Shown piece after piece: positions 12,799 through 25,567 of a DNA stretch of 64,000 nt (the stretch's first letter is position 1; each line of letters begins with the position of its first letter). The notes under the pieces were generated by a model that saw nothing but the letters and a program-made list of their open reading frames with translations, made no database searches and was not told the origin of the DNA. The DNA is taken from contig JAPTYO010000003.1 of assembly GCA_036873135.1 (NCBI GenBank), positions 30,260,763 to 30,324,762 of the forward strand, given 5' to 3'. This DNA is from Clarkia xantiana subsp. parviflora (Eukaryota > Streptophyta > Magnoliopsida > Myrtales > Onagraceae). The position numbers and the translations under genes are program-made.

Positions 12799-12810
12799 TT
12801 TATATATATG
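12799..12810 (-). promoter_or_regulatory. TATA box of the ERF1A-type gene
   Basis: On the minus strand ATATATATAAAC lies about 60 bp upstream of the start codon, followed by a purine/pyrimidine mixed leader. The position implies a short 5' UTR of roughly 30 bases. Confidence 0.6.
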
Positions 12811-12811
12811 G

Positions 12812-15800
12812 AGAGGATTTGACAATATTTGTGATAAATAAATAAAATAATAATAAAAGAGTGGAGGCTATAATATTTTATTTCTTCCATGTTGAAAGGT
12901 GTTTCTTTGAAACTTCTTATATCGATCGATTCGGTGCCTAGTGGCTTAGTGGGGATTAGTAAAATATATAGAAACGTGGTCTAATTTAGTTTTATTATTT
13001 TAGTAACTCCACTATCCTTTTGTCGATCACTTTACCTACATTATTAAGATAAGATATATATATATATATATGTATAGAGACAACAGTATTGCTATTTGCT
13101 AGCTAATCTGATGAGCTTTCTTTTTTATATGTTAGAGATTTTATATATACTAGATACCTGCGCGCGCTACGCGTATACACGCGTGCGCGTTGTCTTCCTG
13201 AAATTACTATCTATTAATAGAGTTTTAGTTTTGTAGATTTCCATTTATTATTAAGTGGAAATCTTTTCTTAGTTCGGTACTAAGACGTGGTGTATAGTTA
13301 GTGTCCATTATGAAAATTACATGTCCATTTTAGATAGAAGTGAGAGATATACACTAATACATGCCACTTTCGTAATGGATTAAGAGGCATCAGTTGTATA
13401 CCACGTATTGACATTGAATTATAGACTATTATTTTCTCATTGACTATGTTTATAGCGTCAGAACGTGAGATTTAAAATGAGAGATTATAAATAATGTGTT
13501 GACATAACAAATCGGTTCATAATTAGTATTTAATATAAAATGTAATCTTAAATATTAGTTGTGGTTGATTGTACTAATTAAGTGTAAAGTTATATGCTGA
13601 CGTTTGCATGACCCCGAAATATATAAGATGTATATAATGCTGGTTTAGAAACGTGTCTGTGTCTGATGATAAAAATATTAAATATGCACAACTGGATTAG
13701 ACTAATTCAAGTCATTATTATGCTTTCTATGATGTGAACATGGAGAAATGGATGCATTGGATCTTGTTATGTAGCTAATTAGATCCCCAAAAAGATAATA
13801 ATAATAATAATTAATTAAAAAGAAAAGGTCAATATATATATAATAATCCATTCCAAATATATGGATGGGGGCGCCGACTAGCCTTGTTTCCAACTTTCAA
13901 CTTGCATGGGCATTATTTATGCTTTTTCACTTTATATATGCATGTCCTTTCAAGGAAGAAGCCGAGTTTAACTAACCCCACTTTCACTATTCTAAAATAA
14001 AAAAAAAAATGTGTGAATTTCATGAAATTTTGATGATTATGATTGGTGTTTTGAAGACCGGACTGGCAGCGAGATCGAGTCGGACCGCAAATCGGTCACA
14101 CCACAAATCTGATCAGAAAGACCGAAATTTGAACCTGATATAGGTTAGTAAATCAGTTGTCAGACTGGGTTGGAGCGTGAAAACTGACGCCAATTCACAT
14201 GTTCGAATGGCAAAAAAATTATGTGCTTGAACTGGGATTTGAAGGTTTAGAGATAAAAACTGAATTTGACTTCTTCTTTTTTTTTGCTGAAACCGGTATG
14301 AACCCGGTACGATCAGAATCTCCGGTCACCTCTCCAGTTTGATGCCCTATCCGATTTTGAAAAAATCGATTACGACACACTACTAATTCTACCAAACGAT
14401 ATTTATATAATTATATTAAAATGTATAAACTATATATATTATATATAACGGATTAAAAAACTTTTTAGCTATATGAGAAATACGTACACTTAGATAAATT
14501 TGTACCTAAAACTTATTCATTTCTTTTAGTTATATGAGAAAAATATGGTTTGAGAAATTGGTATATGATAAATTTGTTGAGACTTTTTAGATATCAAACT
14601 TTTTTGTAATCTACTAACTAATTAATATATATTAAAAAAATCTACTAACTAGTTACTTTCGGCTTAAAAAAATCTAATGACTAACTTGTCCCGTTGTTAC
14701 ACTTTTTAATTTTGCCCTCAATAAAAAAAACTAGTTACTTTATTTGCAACAATAACAAAATGTAGGTACCATAAAATTACCAAAAATTAATTAGACATTA
14801 ATTTGTCAAACCGTATTTTCTGATCTAATCGAAAGATTTCAATTGATCTAATGTGTATCTTAATTACATAACCATTTACATATTGGTTGTCCCTAACACT
14901 AATGTATTATAGTGGCAGAATATTATCATGTCATATAGGGACGAAACTAGGGAATAATTGAACTATGTGTACATAATTAATGTAAATTTTTTTAAGAAGA
15001 AAAATATAAAGTTTTAAAGAATTAAATTGATAAAAATTAAAATTTTAAAAAAGTTACACATTACAAAAATTAAGTGAAACAGTCGTTCTTACGTAGCTCT
15101 GTCCTTAATGTTAGTGACCAAATTATCCACCGATCCGCCTCAGCTAAATTATTGGGAAGACAACAATTTCATATCTCTGCCCTTGGATATCGAAATGTAT
15201 TCACATCCGACGGCGGAGCATAAAGACACGTTGGCAATAATACAATAACAGAACCTTTGAAGGTTGAATGGACTATGACTTTGACTATCCAGCGAAGTTA
15301 CCATTATTAGTAAGTTGATCATGCACACGTGCATTACCACCGCAAAGTTTGAAATTGAAACGACCGTTGACTATTATTTCAAAACACGACAAAATTAGTT
15401 GCCCACTACTGGGCCCCCACTTTGATTTTCAAGCTTACGTCGACCGAGAATACAAATCAGAATTTCCCTAGGCTTTTTTAATGTGAAAAATAAATAATTT
15501 GTATTATTAATAATGATAAATAATAATGATAATAAATTAAATAAATAGCTCATCGTGCTTAAATGGGGCTGCTAAATTTTAATTTCTGCTATATACAAAA
15601 ATATAATAAATATAGTAACTTAAGAATACGACTGTTTGCTTTAAATTGGTTGGATAAATTAGTAACGCGTATGCGTCGTTTTTCCCGAGCAAATTAAGAT
15701 CGAATCCCACCAAATATAAAAATTTACCCGATATTGTGAAAAATATAATCTATTATGAATAAAAAAATATACGTGAAAAGTTTATTGGACCCTCTCCTTC

Positions 15801-16610
15801 AAATTTCGTCCATGAATCAACATGCAATCATCAATGGATAAAAGGATATGACTTCAAAATTCAAATGCATGAAACAAATCAAAACACCATCGTGTAACAA
15901 AAAATAAAATAGAATAGAATAGCAGTTTTAATATACTCATACAAATAAATATTGCCTATGAATTTGATAGCGATGATTCATGTATTATTACCATATTAAT
16001 ACAATTTATTAAAGGAGGTAAAAAAATGTGTCAAATGTCTTCATTCAGAATCTCGAAAATAGAGCATCCACAATTCACATCCCAATTTTTATATTATTTT
16101 CTGCTACATCAACGCTAACTAATTAACATATCATATAAAGTTAATGCGTTTAGAAATTGTCTATGACTACTTGAATGGTTTCTCCAAAAAGTTAATACAT
16201 TGTGGATACTTATGAGTAAGTTTGTTAAAAGCACACGTTTTATTTTTAATAGAATTGTTATTTGTTAAAAGCGAGATATTCAACCAAAATGTAAAGTACA
16301 AATTGTTGTCTATGTTATCAGATTATATTGTTAAGTATTGATTAAATTGTGGTAACTCACCTTTTTCTTGTCGGCTTTGCTCCCATTGTCAATAAAAGCA
16401 GATCAACAAATAAATTGTTTACAGGAGATAATGGACTGGAGATCATTGTTAGATTCGTCTTTGATATATAAATATGTTTATGAAAAGGTACATAATATCC
16501 TATATAATAAATCGCATAGAAAAATATACAAAGGGAAAAAGGCTATTAAAGAAAAAAATATTGATTGCCTTTACTACGAAAGTTTCCTTAGCAAATTACT
16601 ATATTTTTTA
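12812..16610. other. Transposon-rich intergenic DNA upstream of the ERF1A-type gene
   Basis: Holds the promoter-distal region of the ERF, a Helitron-like end at 13150, and a decayed stretch of CCGGT/CCGGA-rich repeats at about 14050-14380 resembling the GC-rich hAT-like elements elsewhere in the window. A small hairpin at about 16063-16210 has ends GAGCATCCACAATTC and ATTGTGGATAC, a probable MITE without a clear duplication. No gene is visible. ORFs here are short and have no recognisable motif. Confidence 0.4.
13150..13204 (-). mobile_element. Helitron-like 3' terminus (minus orientation)
   Basis: Read on the minus strand the sequence is a GC-rich hairpin (GCGTAGCGCGCGC) followed by AGGTAT and CTAG, then a host T. 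This is the Helitron pattern of a hairpin about 6-12 bases before CTRR. The terminal 45 bases or so recur in the opposite orientation at 22870-22911. The element would extend to the right; its TC 5' end was not located. Confidence 0.5.
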
Positions 16611-17141
16611 GTTAATAACTAAAAAACTGTCCAAGGTTTACCCTATGTTAAAATTAGGTGTCTGAAGTTTCAAATGTTAAACTGTAGTGTCCAAAGTTTC
16701 AATTTTGTTAAAATGTGGTGTCTCGGTGTGATTACTTTAGAGAAGTCAATACCGACGAAACCGTCTATCAAATTCGAGCTCCCATATACACTCCCTTCTC
16801 GTCATCTTTCTGGGACCGTCACCTAAGATGTTGGTCATATCCGTGCAAGTAAATCTCGCACTGTTGTCCTTGGAAAATGGCTCCACACCACTCTTCTAGG
16901 AACTTTTTTTTTAATGTTCAATTTTTGGGTGAAATTTGACGATTTTGTGAAAAGTAAATAGTGATGGATTATGAGTGGGTGGGTGGGTTGATGAAAATGA
17001 TTGAATGGAGATGAAAAAACGCGCAGAGATACCAAATTTCAACAAAAATGAAACTTGGGACAGTCCATTTTAACATTTTAAACTTCAGACACCTAATTTT
17101 AACATAGGGTAAACCTCAGACAGTTTTTTAGTTATTAACCC
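16611..17141. mobile_element. MULE-like long-TIR MITE, copy A
   Basis: The terminal inverted repeats are nearly perfect over about 60 bp (GTTAATAACTAAAAAACTGT on the left, its complement on the right). They are flanked by an exact 9-bp duplication TATTTTTTA (16602-16610 and 17142-17150). The interior matches the copies at 21474 and 39013 in inverted orientation. The 9-bp duplication and long TIRs point to Mutator-like transposase mobilisation. There is no coding capacity. Confidence 0.88.
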
Positions 17142-17828
17142 TATTTTTTACAATTTCTGTCGAATTGAATAAAAACGAAGTGAGTGATGGTTATATGTGA
17201 GGTCTTTTGATATGTACTTAATAGATTCGTCAATGAATTGAATACTGCGATAAAACACATTCAATTTGATACTCAATTGAAATATTGGTTCGATGTCCAA
17301 TTAAGTGTTCAATTAAATGTATTTCGCTGCAATCCTTTCAAGTTATTACCAAATCTATTTTAGGTACATATCAAAAGATATCATGTGACTGAAATATGTT
17401 TCATTTTTATGTCCAATTTGACGAAATGAAACCAATGTAGCCATTTGTTTATAAATTAAAAAGTTGTTTCACAAATTTTAAAAAGTTACTCCGCCACCAC
17501 TATGGTCAGCTTTTCAATATCTTTTGCTACGGGGTCCAATTTTTAATTGATTTATTTACATAAGAAAACTAAATCAATTCATTTTTATTTTAAATTATTA
17601 ATTGATTTATTTTTCATTATGTATCGCGCTACATCACCATATGATAGAAAATCTCAAAAATGATATGGAAAAGTCCAAATACTATATAGTTTTCGGATTT
17701 GATATTCAGTTATGCTCTAATGACGTTGAAATGACGAATGTAGACCCACTTGATATATATTGTCAAAATTAAGAAAGCTCACCTCTTTTTCTTGTCTATG
17801 AATTAAGTAAGTTTTTAATTTAGTTTAA

Positions 17829-18239
17829 GAGCCTCCACAATGGTATTACGTAAAGATTACGTAGACCTGGGTGGGTACTACATATTTATTTAAGTAAAAT
17901 AAAAAAAAAACTCCATGCAGTGGTTTTACATAGCATTCCTTAAAGATGAGACTCACGCGTAAATTTATGTTTTTACATAAAACATTCTTTAAATTAAGGA
18001 ATGCACTATGTATTACGTAATCAAATTTTAATTATAAATTAATTCAGTTTATAATTAATGCTAATATCTTATTGGTGGTTGTTGGAAAATTTAATAATAA
18101 AATATATTTAAGGAATATGTTTAAGTAATACGATTGGAATATTTTTTATGTATGTCTTAACTTTACGTATTACTTAAAGTGTACATAAATATCTACGTGA
18201 CAACTTTAAACAATTTATGTAAAACCATCGTGGATGCTC
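17829..18239. mobile_element. PIF/Harbinger (Tourist)-like MITE
   Basis: A 411-bp unit with ends GAGCCTCCACAATGGT and, in reverse, GAGCATCCACGATGGT, flanked by the 3-bp duplication TAA. Internal words such as ACGTAAAGATTACGTA are palindromic and recur near the right end. Ends of this form with TAA/TTA duplications are typical of plant PIF/Harbinger MITEs. Confidence 0.75.
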
Positions 18240-20296
18240 TAATAGACGAGAACACTTATATTTATATGCAATTTGATTCTGAGATCACGAAATTATATTA
18301 TTCATTCGAATAACACGATAAAACAGCCCAAAATATATTTTAACAACCAATCCTCTCTATATTCTTTCATTTCGTTTAACAGAGCATTGCATCTCTCTAA
18401 TTTATTCTTTTGTTGTGTTATTAATGTAACCAGAAAGTAAGAACAAGTATATATATATATGTGGCTAACAAGAAGAAGTATACATATTCAAAAACATAAT
18501 CTTATCTTATAATAATAAATACTTAATAACCACGAGCTAATCTGCATTATTTGAAAAATACAAAACTCATCAAGAGTCTCCTTTATAATATTAAGGTTGT
18601 TTAATGTGAGTATATATGTGACTAGATTTCATGCCACCTTATATATATATATTAGATATCGGCGTGTGCGTTGCATGCACGTCGATAATTTATACTTTAT
18701 TATTGGCAAATTATTAATATTTTAATCTGATGGAATATAAAATAGAAAATAAATGTAGAATTGATGCTTCAACAAACTTAAAATGGAAGCTGTAATATAA
18801 AAATATTAAGCTAAATGAAAGTGCAAGATGAGCAAAAGATAAAAAAGACATAGAAATATTTTGTTTATTTAAAAAAAAAAAAACAAAATATTTCTTAGTA
18901 TATCATGTATCTTTTTCCTTATTTTCCTAAAATAAGATTCGGTAAATTGAAATGATCTCAGCCCAATTCAGGGAATCATCGATTTTACAAAATAACTTAA
19001 AAATTTCCTAACAATAATAGGTTTAAACAACTAAACAAGATCACTAAATTTAACTGTCATGACAGCATAAAGAGGCAGTATAGAACAAGATGTAACGACA
19101 TTATGACTAAAAGAGATATTGTATTGACAATGCCTATAAACACGAACATAAACATCAGTTGCCATGTGTGGCAGATAAACATGATTATGAAACATGGAAC
19201 ATACGTAAGTGAGATCCTGTACGAATTTATTAATTACTCACCAAATAGGATAAGTGTGGACAAAAAGCATCGGAGGTCGTACTATGGTGTTCAACATAGA
19301 ATCACGCAATCTTCTAAAAGCATAAAGAGTTGAAAGAATCAACCAAAAGGAGTTCGTGAAAGTCATGAATACCTAAATCCATAAAACTAAACAAGTGCTG
19401 ATTTATTTTCAAGGAATTGGAAAATGATAGGACAATTAATTAAAGTTTAAAGAAAAATTAAGTTAATTCAACAAGGGTAATTTTTTTACTATAACATAGC
19501 AAAAGTAAAAAATGAGTTTGAGAGGGATGAATCTGGCATAATGGTAATATAGCTAAATTTAAACTCACCTGAATTAATGGTAGAAGCGCATAAGCTATAG
19601 TATAGAAAAAATTTTGAATTTGAAATTATTATAACTCTCACCTAAGTCTATAATTATCAGAAGTGCTTCTGTTCAGAAGTTCAACCATGTACTTTTTAAA
19701 ATTTGAAAAACTTCTTTTAAGATGTAGTCTAGAAAAAAACAATATCACAATCCAAAAGCCCTTGATCAAATTGTTAGGTTATCAACAATAAATTAATAAT
19801 GACATGTGATTTATTTAAATGTCTTCCCCTTTATGAATTTTTTGCAGATAAAATGGTGATTTTTGTAATAAGACCTAGGAACTCTACCTCAGAAAGTTAT
19901 TTCCAAAAGCTACTATCCTAATCATCTGGTTTGGATACAAACTTATCTTAAATTGTAAGCCTAATATGAAATAAATGAGATAAAATAGAGAACTGAATCA
20001 AGACTAAAAACAATGAATATTCAACATTTAGATCTACATAACTTGAATCCATTTATTTCTCCAACCTCATCCAACACTAAAAAAACTCAAACTCAAAACC
20101 AAAACGTTATCTGAGTACAACATTAAACCCTCATGTAGGTTGTTAGACTAGAAAATCACATAAGGCAACACATATGACACTATTCTTAACACAGAGATGG
20201 AAAAGTTAAGGTGGCTATAAAATCATCAACGAAAAACCAGCATTTAAACGTTAAGTCACGTGAGCATTTTGTCAAGTATTTGAAGTGCATAAATAC
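18240..20296. other. AT-rich intergenic DNA with a second possible Helitron-like end
   Basis: At 18652-18690 the minus strand reads a GTGCATGCAACGCAC hairpin, then GCCGATATCTAA and a T, which would fit a Helitron 3' end (CTAA). The rest is AT-rich without recognisable coding sequence; ORFs here lack motifs and are isolated. Confidence 0.3.
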
Positions 20297-20718
20297 TAGG
20301 GCTGAGCAGGAAAACCCGAAAGCCCGAAAAACCCGTCCCGAAAAACCCGGTCCCGAATAGACCCGAGCCCGAGCGGGCAGGACTTTTATTTTCAATTCGG
20401 GCTCGGGCTTTTGTGCCAAAATCCCGAAAAGCCCGAGCCCATCCCAATTTTTTTTTAATACTATATAAATATATATAATTATATATATTCCCCACTAACT
20501 ATAGTTAGTATCTAACCATCTTCCTCCATATTCGAATTTTTTTTTTCAGATTTTTTGTTAAAATTCGGGCTAGTCCGAGCCCGAGTCCCGAAGTCCCGGC
20601 TCGGGCGGACCATTTTCCTCATTTTCGGGCTCGGGCTCGGGCTAAAAATTAGTGTCCCGAAAATTTTGGGCTCGGGCTCAGGTAAAAGCCCGCCCGTCCC
20701 GGCCCGAGCTCACCCCTA
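20297..20718. mobile_element. hAT-like GC-rich nonautonomous element, copy 1
   Basis: Begins TAGGGCTGAGC and ends GCTCACCCCTA, with the exact 8-bp duplication ATAAATAC on both sides (20289-20296 and 20719-20726). The 8-bp duplication and TAGGG...CCCTA ends are hAT features (compare Ac). The subterminal regions are dense arrays of CCCGAAA and GGGCTCGGGC words, probably transposase-binding repeats, around an AT-rich middle. Confidence 0.88.
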
Positions 20719-21473
20719 ATAAATACACTCAAGCGTAGCACTATTTTTTTGGATTTTTCTACCATGCTCCAAGAGCATCACCATGCTTTTGGTTTTTTTG
20801 ATTACTAAAGTAGACTTAATTGTAACATATGTAAAACTTTAAAAGAATGAAAAATATGAAAAAAAATTTAACAATATTTGCATTATACTATTAATAATAT
20901 CAATTTTCCTCTATGGTTCACATTTAAAGCAATAGAAAAATACAAAAAAAAGTATCAAAAACATGGTGCTTTTGAAGCATGATAGAAAGATCCATCGCTA
21001 GCTATTGAGGTGTGACCCTATACTTGTGGCTATTTGTCGATATGGGGAGCACAACTGAGTGCAGTACAGATGCAAGTTCCATATTGAATACAAATATGTA
21101 CCAAACTGCAAATAAAACATATCTTATTTACTGTATAAAAAAAAATATAGTCGTCATTGATGAAATGCACATAGCATATTGACACAACTAATGTGAATTG
21201 TAGTGCCAAAGTATCAAAATGTTGAAGGAAAGAACTATACCTACCTCTTTGCAATATATTGGGAAAAAAAAAAGTCTTTGTTAAAAATTCGGTGATTCTC
21301 CTCCCATCACTATAAATGTTGATAGAGATAACGAAATTCAAAAAATGATCGTAATCAAGACAGTATGAAATGATTAATTCATTTTCTACAACCATGATAA
21401 AATTGATGATTCAAGAAACAGTTACAAATATGATACTCATACATATTCTTTTGCAATTTAGCCTTAAACATTA

Positions 21474-22014
21474 GGGTTAATAATTAAAAAACTGTCAAAT
21501 GTTTACCCTATGTTAAAATTAGGTGTTTGAAGTTGAAATGTTAAAATAGACTGTCTCAAGTTCCATTTTTGTTGAAATTTGGTGTCTCTACGCGTCTTTT
21601 CATCTTTATTCAATCATTTCCATCGGTCCACTCACTCACTTATAATCCACTACTCTTTAATTGTTACAAAATCGTCAAATTTCACCAAAAAGTTGAACAT
21701 AAAAAAAAAAGGTTTCTAGCAGAGTGGTGTTGAGCGATTTTCCAACGACAACGAAGCGAGATTTAATTTCATGGATGTGACCGGCTTCTTAGGTGACGAT
21801 TCATGAAAGATGACGAGAAGGGAGTGTGTATGGGTCCATGGGAGCTCGAATTTGACAGACGGTTTCGTCGGAATTGAATTCTCTAAAGTAATCACACCGA
21901 GACACCACATTTTAAAAAAATTGAAACCTTGGACACTACAGTTTAACATTGGAAACTTCAGACACCTAATTTTAACATAGGGTAAACTTTGGACAGTTTT
22001 TTAGTTATTAACCC
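21474..22014. mobile_element. MULE-like long-TIR MITE, copy B
   Basis: A 541-bp unit from GGGTTAATAATTAAAAAACT to its inverted complement ending ATTAACCC. It is flanked by an exact 9-bp duplication TAAACATTA (21465-21473 and 22015-22023). The interior is collinear with copies at 39013 and the outer part of 27034, and inverted relative to 16611. Confidence 0.9.
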
Positions 22015-22309
22015 TAAACATTATCAACCGCACCCTAAGGTTATATTGACATTGCCATGGTCCAACCCATAGTAGGGTCGGCCATATTTAGCGACCTAGT
22101 CATGGGTCGGATCATGACTAGGTCAATTTAGCTTTAGAGTTCAATTAAATGCTAGGGCTAAATTGGCATAGCCATGGTCCGATCCAAGATTATTCTTATT
22201 GAGTATAATTAATGACTCTTTGTGCCGGGTCTCTCGACGGCAAAACCAGCGCCGATTCTAAGTAACATTTTCCACATGTTCCGAAGCTTCTCTTCTCTCT
22301 GTGCATTAT

Positions 22310-22566
22310 AAAGAGTGAATCTCGTCGCCATTAAGAAGCAACCCAATTTGGTTACTACTAGTATATATGTCGAAAGAGACTTGTGCAGGGCAAATCGAGG
22401 AAGATACAGCCGATTTGGTGAATATGTTCCCTTCCATTTTGAAGGGAGTGTGATCATTGTGCACGGATTAGTGGTAAAGAAGGATTTTCGCTTTGTTAAA
22501 TAATAAACAACCAACTTATAGTAACCAAATTGGGTTGCTTCTTAATGGCGACGAGATTCACTCTTT
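22310..22566. repeat. Perfect 48-bp inverted repeat with 161-bp spacer
   Basis: Bases 22310-22357 are the exact reverse complement of 22519-22566 (centre word GAAGCAACCCAATTTGG). Perfect identity of the arms means recent origin or ongoing conversion. The minus-strand frame through the left arm reads MATRFTLYNAQREEKLRNMW and continues to GAGFAVERPGTKSH, a possible captured exon. The right arm directly abuts the next foldback. Confidence 0.9.
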
Positions 22567-22776
22567 AAAAAATTCAATAAAACTATGTAACATACTGTTA
22601 TAATGAAAATAAAAAAAAAAAATTCTAAAAAATTTAAAGTAAAATGCTCGAGGGACCGGGAGCTCTATAGTGAATGTTCTTGCTCCCGGTCCCTCGAGCA
22701 TTTTACTTTAAATTTTTTAGAATTTTTTTTATTTTCATTATAACAGTATGTTACATAGTTTAATTGAATTTTTTAA
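22565..22776. repeat. Near-perfect foldback, arms about 95-99 bp, 18-bp loop
   Basis: The left arm (22565-22663) and right arm (22682-22776) are reverse complements with only a few differences, mostly in the poly-A/poly-T tract. The tip is CTCGAGGGACCGGGAGC against its complement. If transcribed it would form a long dsRNA stem. No ORF, no plant miRNA recognised. Confidence 0.9.
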
Positions 22777-22869
22777 GAAAATACGGTTATGTTCTTGGAT
22801 CATCCTAGGAATCGAGCCGATCTTGTATCATTCTCGGAGTCATTCTAATGATGTCATTACAACACTCTC

Positions 22870-22911
22870 ATGAAGACAACGCGCACGCGCGTAGCGCGCG
22901 CAGGTATCTAG
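22870..22911 (+). mobile_element. Helitron-like 3' terminus (plus orientation)
   Basis: GCGCGTAGCGCGC hairpin, then AGGTAT and CTAG followed by a host T at 22912. This is the inverted twin of the terminus at 13150. The sequence immediately right (22912-23275) is a truncated inverted copy of the repeat that starts at 9368, so the Helitron appears to have inserted into, or ended against, that repeat. The 5' end was not located. Confidence 0.5.
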
Positions 22912-22912
22912 T

Positions 22913-23275
22913 AATAATAATGTAAGTTTTTAATTTATTAAATATTAATTTATATATAGAATTATTAATTTTTTATAAGAAAAAGTAATGTTAATTGTAA
23001 AGTTTTTTAAAGATGTAAATTTTATTTAAGGGTAGTTTAGAATTTATAAAATGTTTTTAAGGGTAAAAATGAAATATAAAAACATGGCAAAAGTGCTTTT
23101 TCCAGAAAGTGACTTTTAGAAAGCAGCACCTCAACTGCTTTGAAAAAATGGCTTTCGGAAAGCAGTTCTTTGAAAAAAAGCAATTTGAACGTGTGTTACC
23201 AAACACTCTAGCTTTCATCCAAAGTGCTTTTAAATGCAAAATCACTTGGGAATGCACTCCCAAACGCACTCCTAG
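22913..23275. repeat. Truncated copy of the 9368 repeat family
   Basis: Words such as AAGCAGTTCTTTGAAAAAAAG, GTGTGTTACCAAACACTC and CATTTTTACCCTTAAAAAC-type sequence are shared in inverted orientation with 9368-9700. It begins exactly where the Helitron-like end stops. Confidence 0.5.
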
Positions 23276-24916
23276 TGGCCCACGAGGAAACTTCATGTAT
23301 ATATTTGACTCATATCAGTACGTACGAATTAATACGGTCTAAATTTTGAACCAAATAATACCCAGAAGCAGTGTTATCAGGACAGGCCACATACTCCTGG
23401 TTCGAATCCTGTCTGACCGGCTCTAGTGCAATATCAATAAACTTCAATAAAATAACAGGAAATACAACATAGATTTATATGGTGAGTTTCCATTACAATG
23501 AACTTCAAGAAAATCATAGAAAATACCACCCGATTGATTTTTTGTTTGTTTGTTACGGAGTCTGAACCGACGAACCGGCCAGTTCACTGAAAATAGAATT
23601 TTCGAACCGGATTAACTTACATCATCCGCTTTAGTCCCTCTAATATATCTCTAACCTTGTTTCATATAATCTAGTCTCTAAAATATCTCCAATCGAATCA
23701 ACCCCAAAAATCAAATTGCTACTTAAACTTTGAACCAATTACAAATCGTTACTCGGATTTTAATTTTTATAATTGGTTACATGAACTTCTAATTTCCAAG
23801 CAAATTGCTACATGCTTTATAATTTCGTAAATCGGATGAAACGAATCAAATGTTGGCCAAAGAATTTTTTTAATATGTACTCAAGATAGTTTCGCTAAGC
23901 AACTGAAGGATTGCAACAAAATACTTTTAATAGAACGTTCAACTGAAAGAGGCGACTAGAATTGATTGGTTGACTAATTGAGCATCCAATTAAATGTAAA
24001 TTTTGTTGCAATCATTTTAATTCATTGTTGAATTTATCTTACATACATTTTAAAATATTTCACGTGATCGGAACATACTCATTTTAGGTTCAATTTGACG
24101 GAAGATGTAACCATTTGTTCGAAAATTTAATGTTTAGAAAAACAATTTAAAAAAAAAAATTAAAGTTAATATAACAATTTATAATTAGAGATGAAAGCTG
24201 GGTCCGATCCTGCTAGGTAAATCGAGATATATACTCGTTTTTCATTCAGTGAGGGCACAATTTCTATGTAGTTTAATGAAGCATGCATATAGAAAAAGTC
24301 GTGGTAGTCAATATATACATGTAGAAGAAGTTTATTCGCATTACTGGGTAACGCGAGGGATGAAAACCCCACTACTTTTCTAGAAGTCGCGTCTAAACAG
24401 AAATATAGTTTGCTTCTTATATCAATATCACTCAACCGTGTCAATTTAATTTAAATGAGAAAAAGGTACGTGTGTATATATAGATTCTGTTTCTAGACGA
24501 AAGAAAAATGCCAACTAGTTTGACAAACACAATAACACTTTCCTCAATTTCCTTACAAAACATCTTTAATCAACTTTCACATGAATATTTAATTAACGTT
24601 GATCTTTCTGAACAAAAGTTTACATCTATGTTACACTATATTTTACTAGAGTTATGTATATATATTATGAGCTTATATATTAATGAAATAATTTGGTTAT
24701 CCGTTAAGATATTGCACATTCTTTGGGATATTGCTATCTGAGAGCTAATGTTACTCTTCTGATGATGACTAGTGTATGGTGAATATCAGTTAAGCTACTC
24801 TTAAAAGTAAGACTCCTACCACGACTTGTAATGGATGTAGAGAAAGTATATGTTATTCATGTAGACAGTACGAGTTGAACTATATCAAGAATGACGTTGA
24901 GCTTAATAGAGCACGG
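23276..24916. other. Intergenic DNA, no gene seen
   Basis: AT-rich. A tRNA B-box-like word (GGTTCGAATCC) occurs near 23400 without a cloverleaf around it. No terminal-repeat element or convincing ORF was recognised. Confidence 0.4.
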
Positions 24917-24924
24917 ATCAATTC

Positions 24925-25559
24925 TAGGGATGGCAACGGGGCGGGTCGGGGCGGGTTTTTGCAGCCCCGGACCCGCCCCGCGGGTCGGCCTGGCTGACCC
25001 GGCCCCGGCCAAATGGGCCTTTCGGGTCGGGTCGGGTCGGGTCAGCAATCCCGCGGGTCGACCCGCGGGGCCCCGACCCGCCCCGTCATAAGAACAAATA
25101 TTTTTTTTTTTTTTTTACTTTTCAATATTAAATACAATTTTTTTTGTCAAAATATTACATTATATATAAATTCAAAACATAAATCTAACATCAATCAAAT
25201 ATAAACAACAAACACATCAAATTCATTACAAATTCAAATCCAAACACCAAATTAACAAATCCTAATAATCTAAATATAAATCTATTTGTAATTTGGTCCA
25301 TGTTATTTATATTGGTACTATATTAACCATATTTTTTTATTAAATGTTAGATCATATTAACATAAAAAAAATTAAAAAAAATATATTATATATATGGATT
25401 TCGGGGCGGGTCTACGGGGCCCCGGGTCTCAAGACCCGGACCCGCACCGACCCGAGCCCGACCCGCCCCGGACCCGACCCGTGACCCGCGGGTCGGCGGG
25501 TCAAAACCGGGTCGGGGCCCCGCGGGTCAGCGGGGACCCGAGACCCGTTGCCATCCCTA
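24925..25559. mobile_element. hAT-like GC-rich nonautonomous element, copy 2
   Basis: Begins TAGGGATGGCAACGG and ends CCGTTGCCATCCCTA, with the exact 8-bp duplication ATCAATTC (24917-24924 and 25560-25567). Subterminal regions are arrays of GGGTCGGG and GACCCGC words; the middle is AT-rich. It lies directly against a degenerate RNase H-coding ORF and may have interrupted it. Confidence 0.92.
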
Positions 25560-25567
25560 ATCAATTC

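Noticed and set aside
22567..22776. MicroRNA precursor
   Set aside because: The arms are too long and too perfect for a mature plant miRNA gene, and no known miRNA sequence was recognised. Kept as a foldback only.
23380..23430. tRNA-like word GGTTCGAATCC
   Set aside because: No acceptor stem or D arm can be folded around it; at most a SINE fragment.
24891..25091. Glycine/proline-rich ORFs at 24857-25606
   Set aside because: Low-complexity translations of the GGGTCGGG arrays of the hAT-like element.
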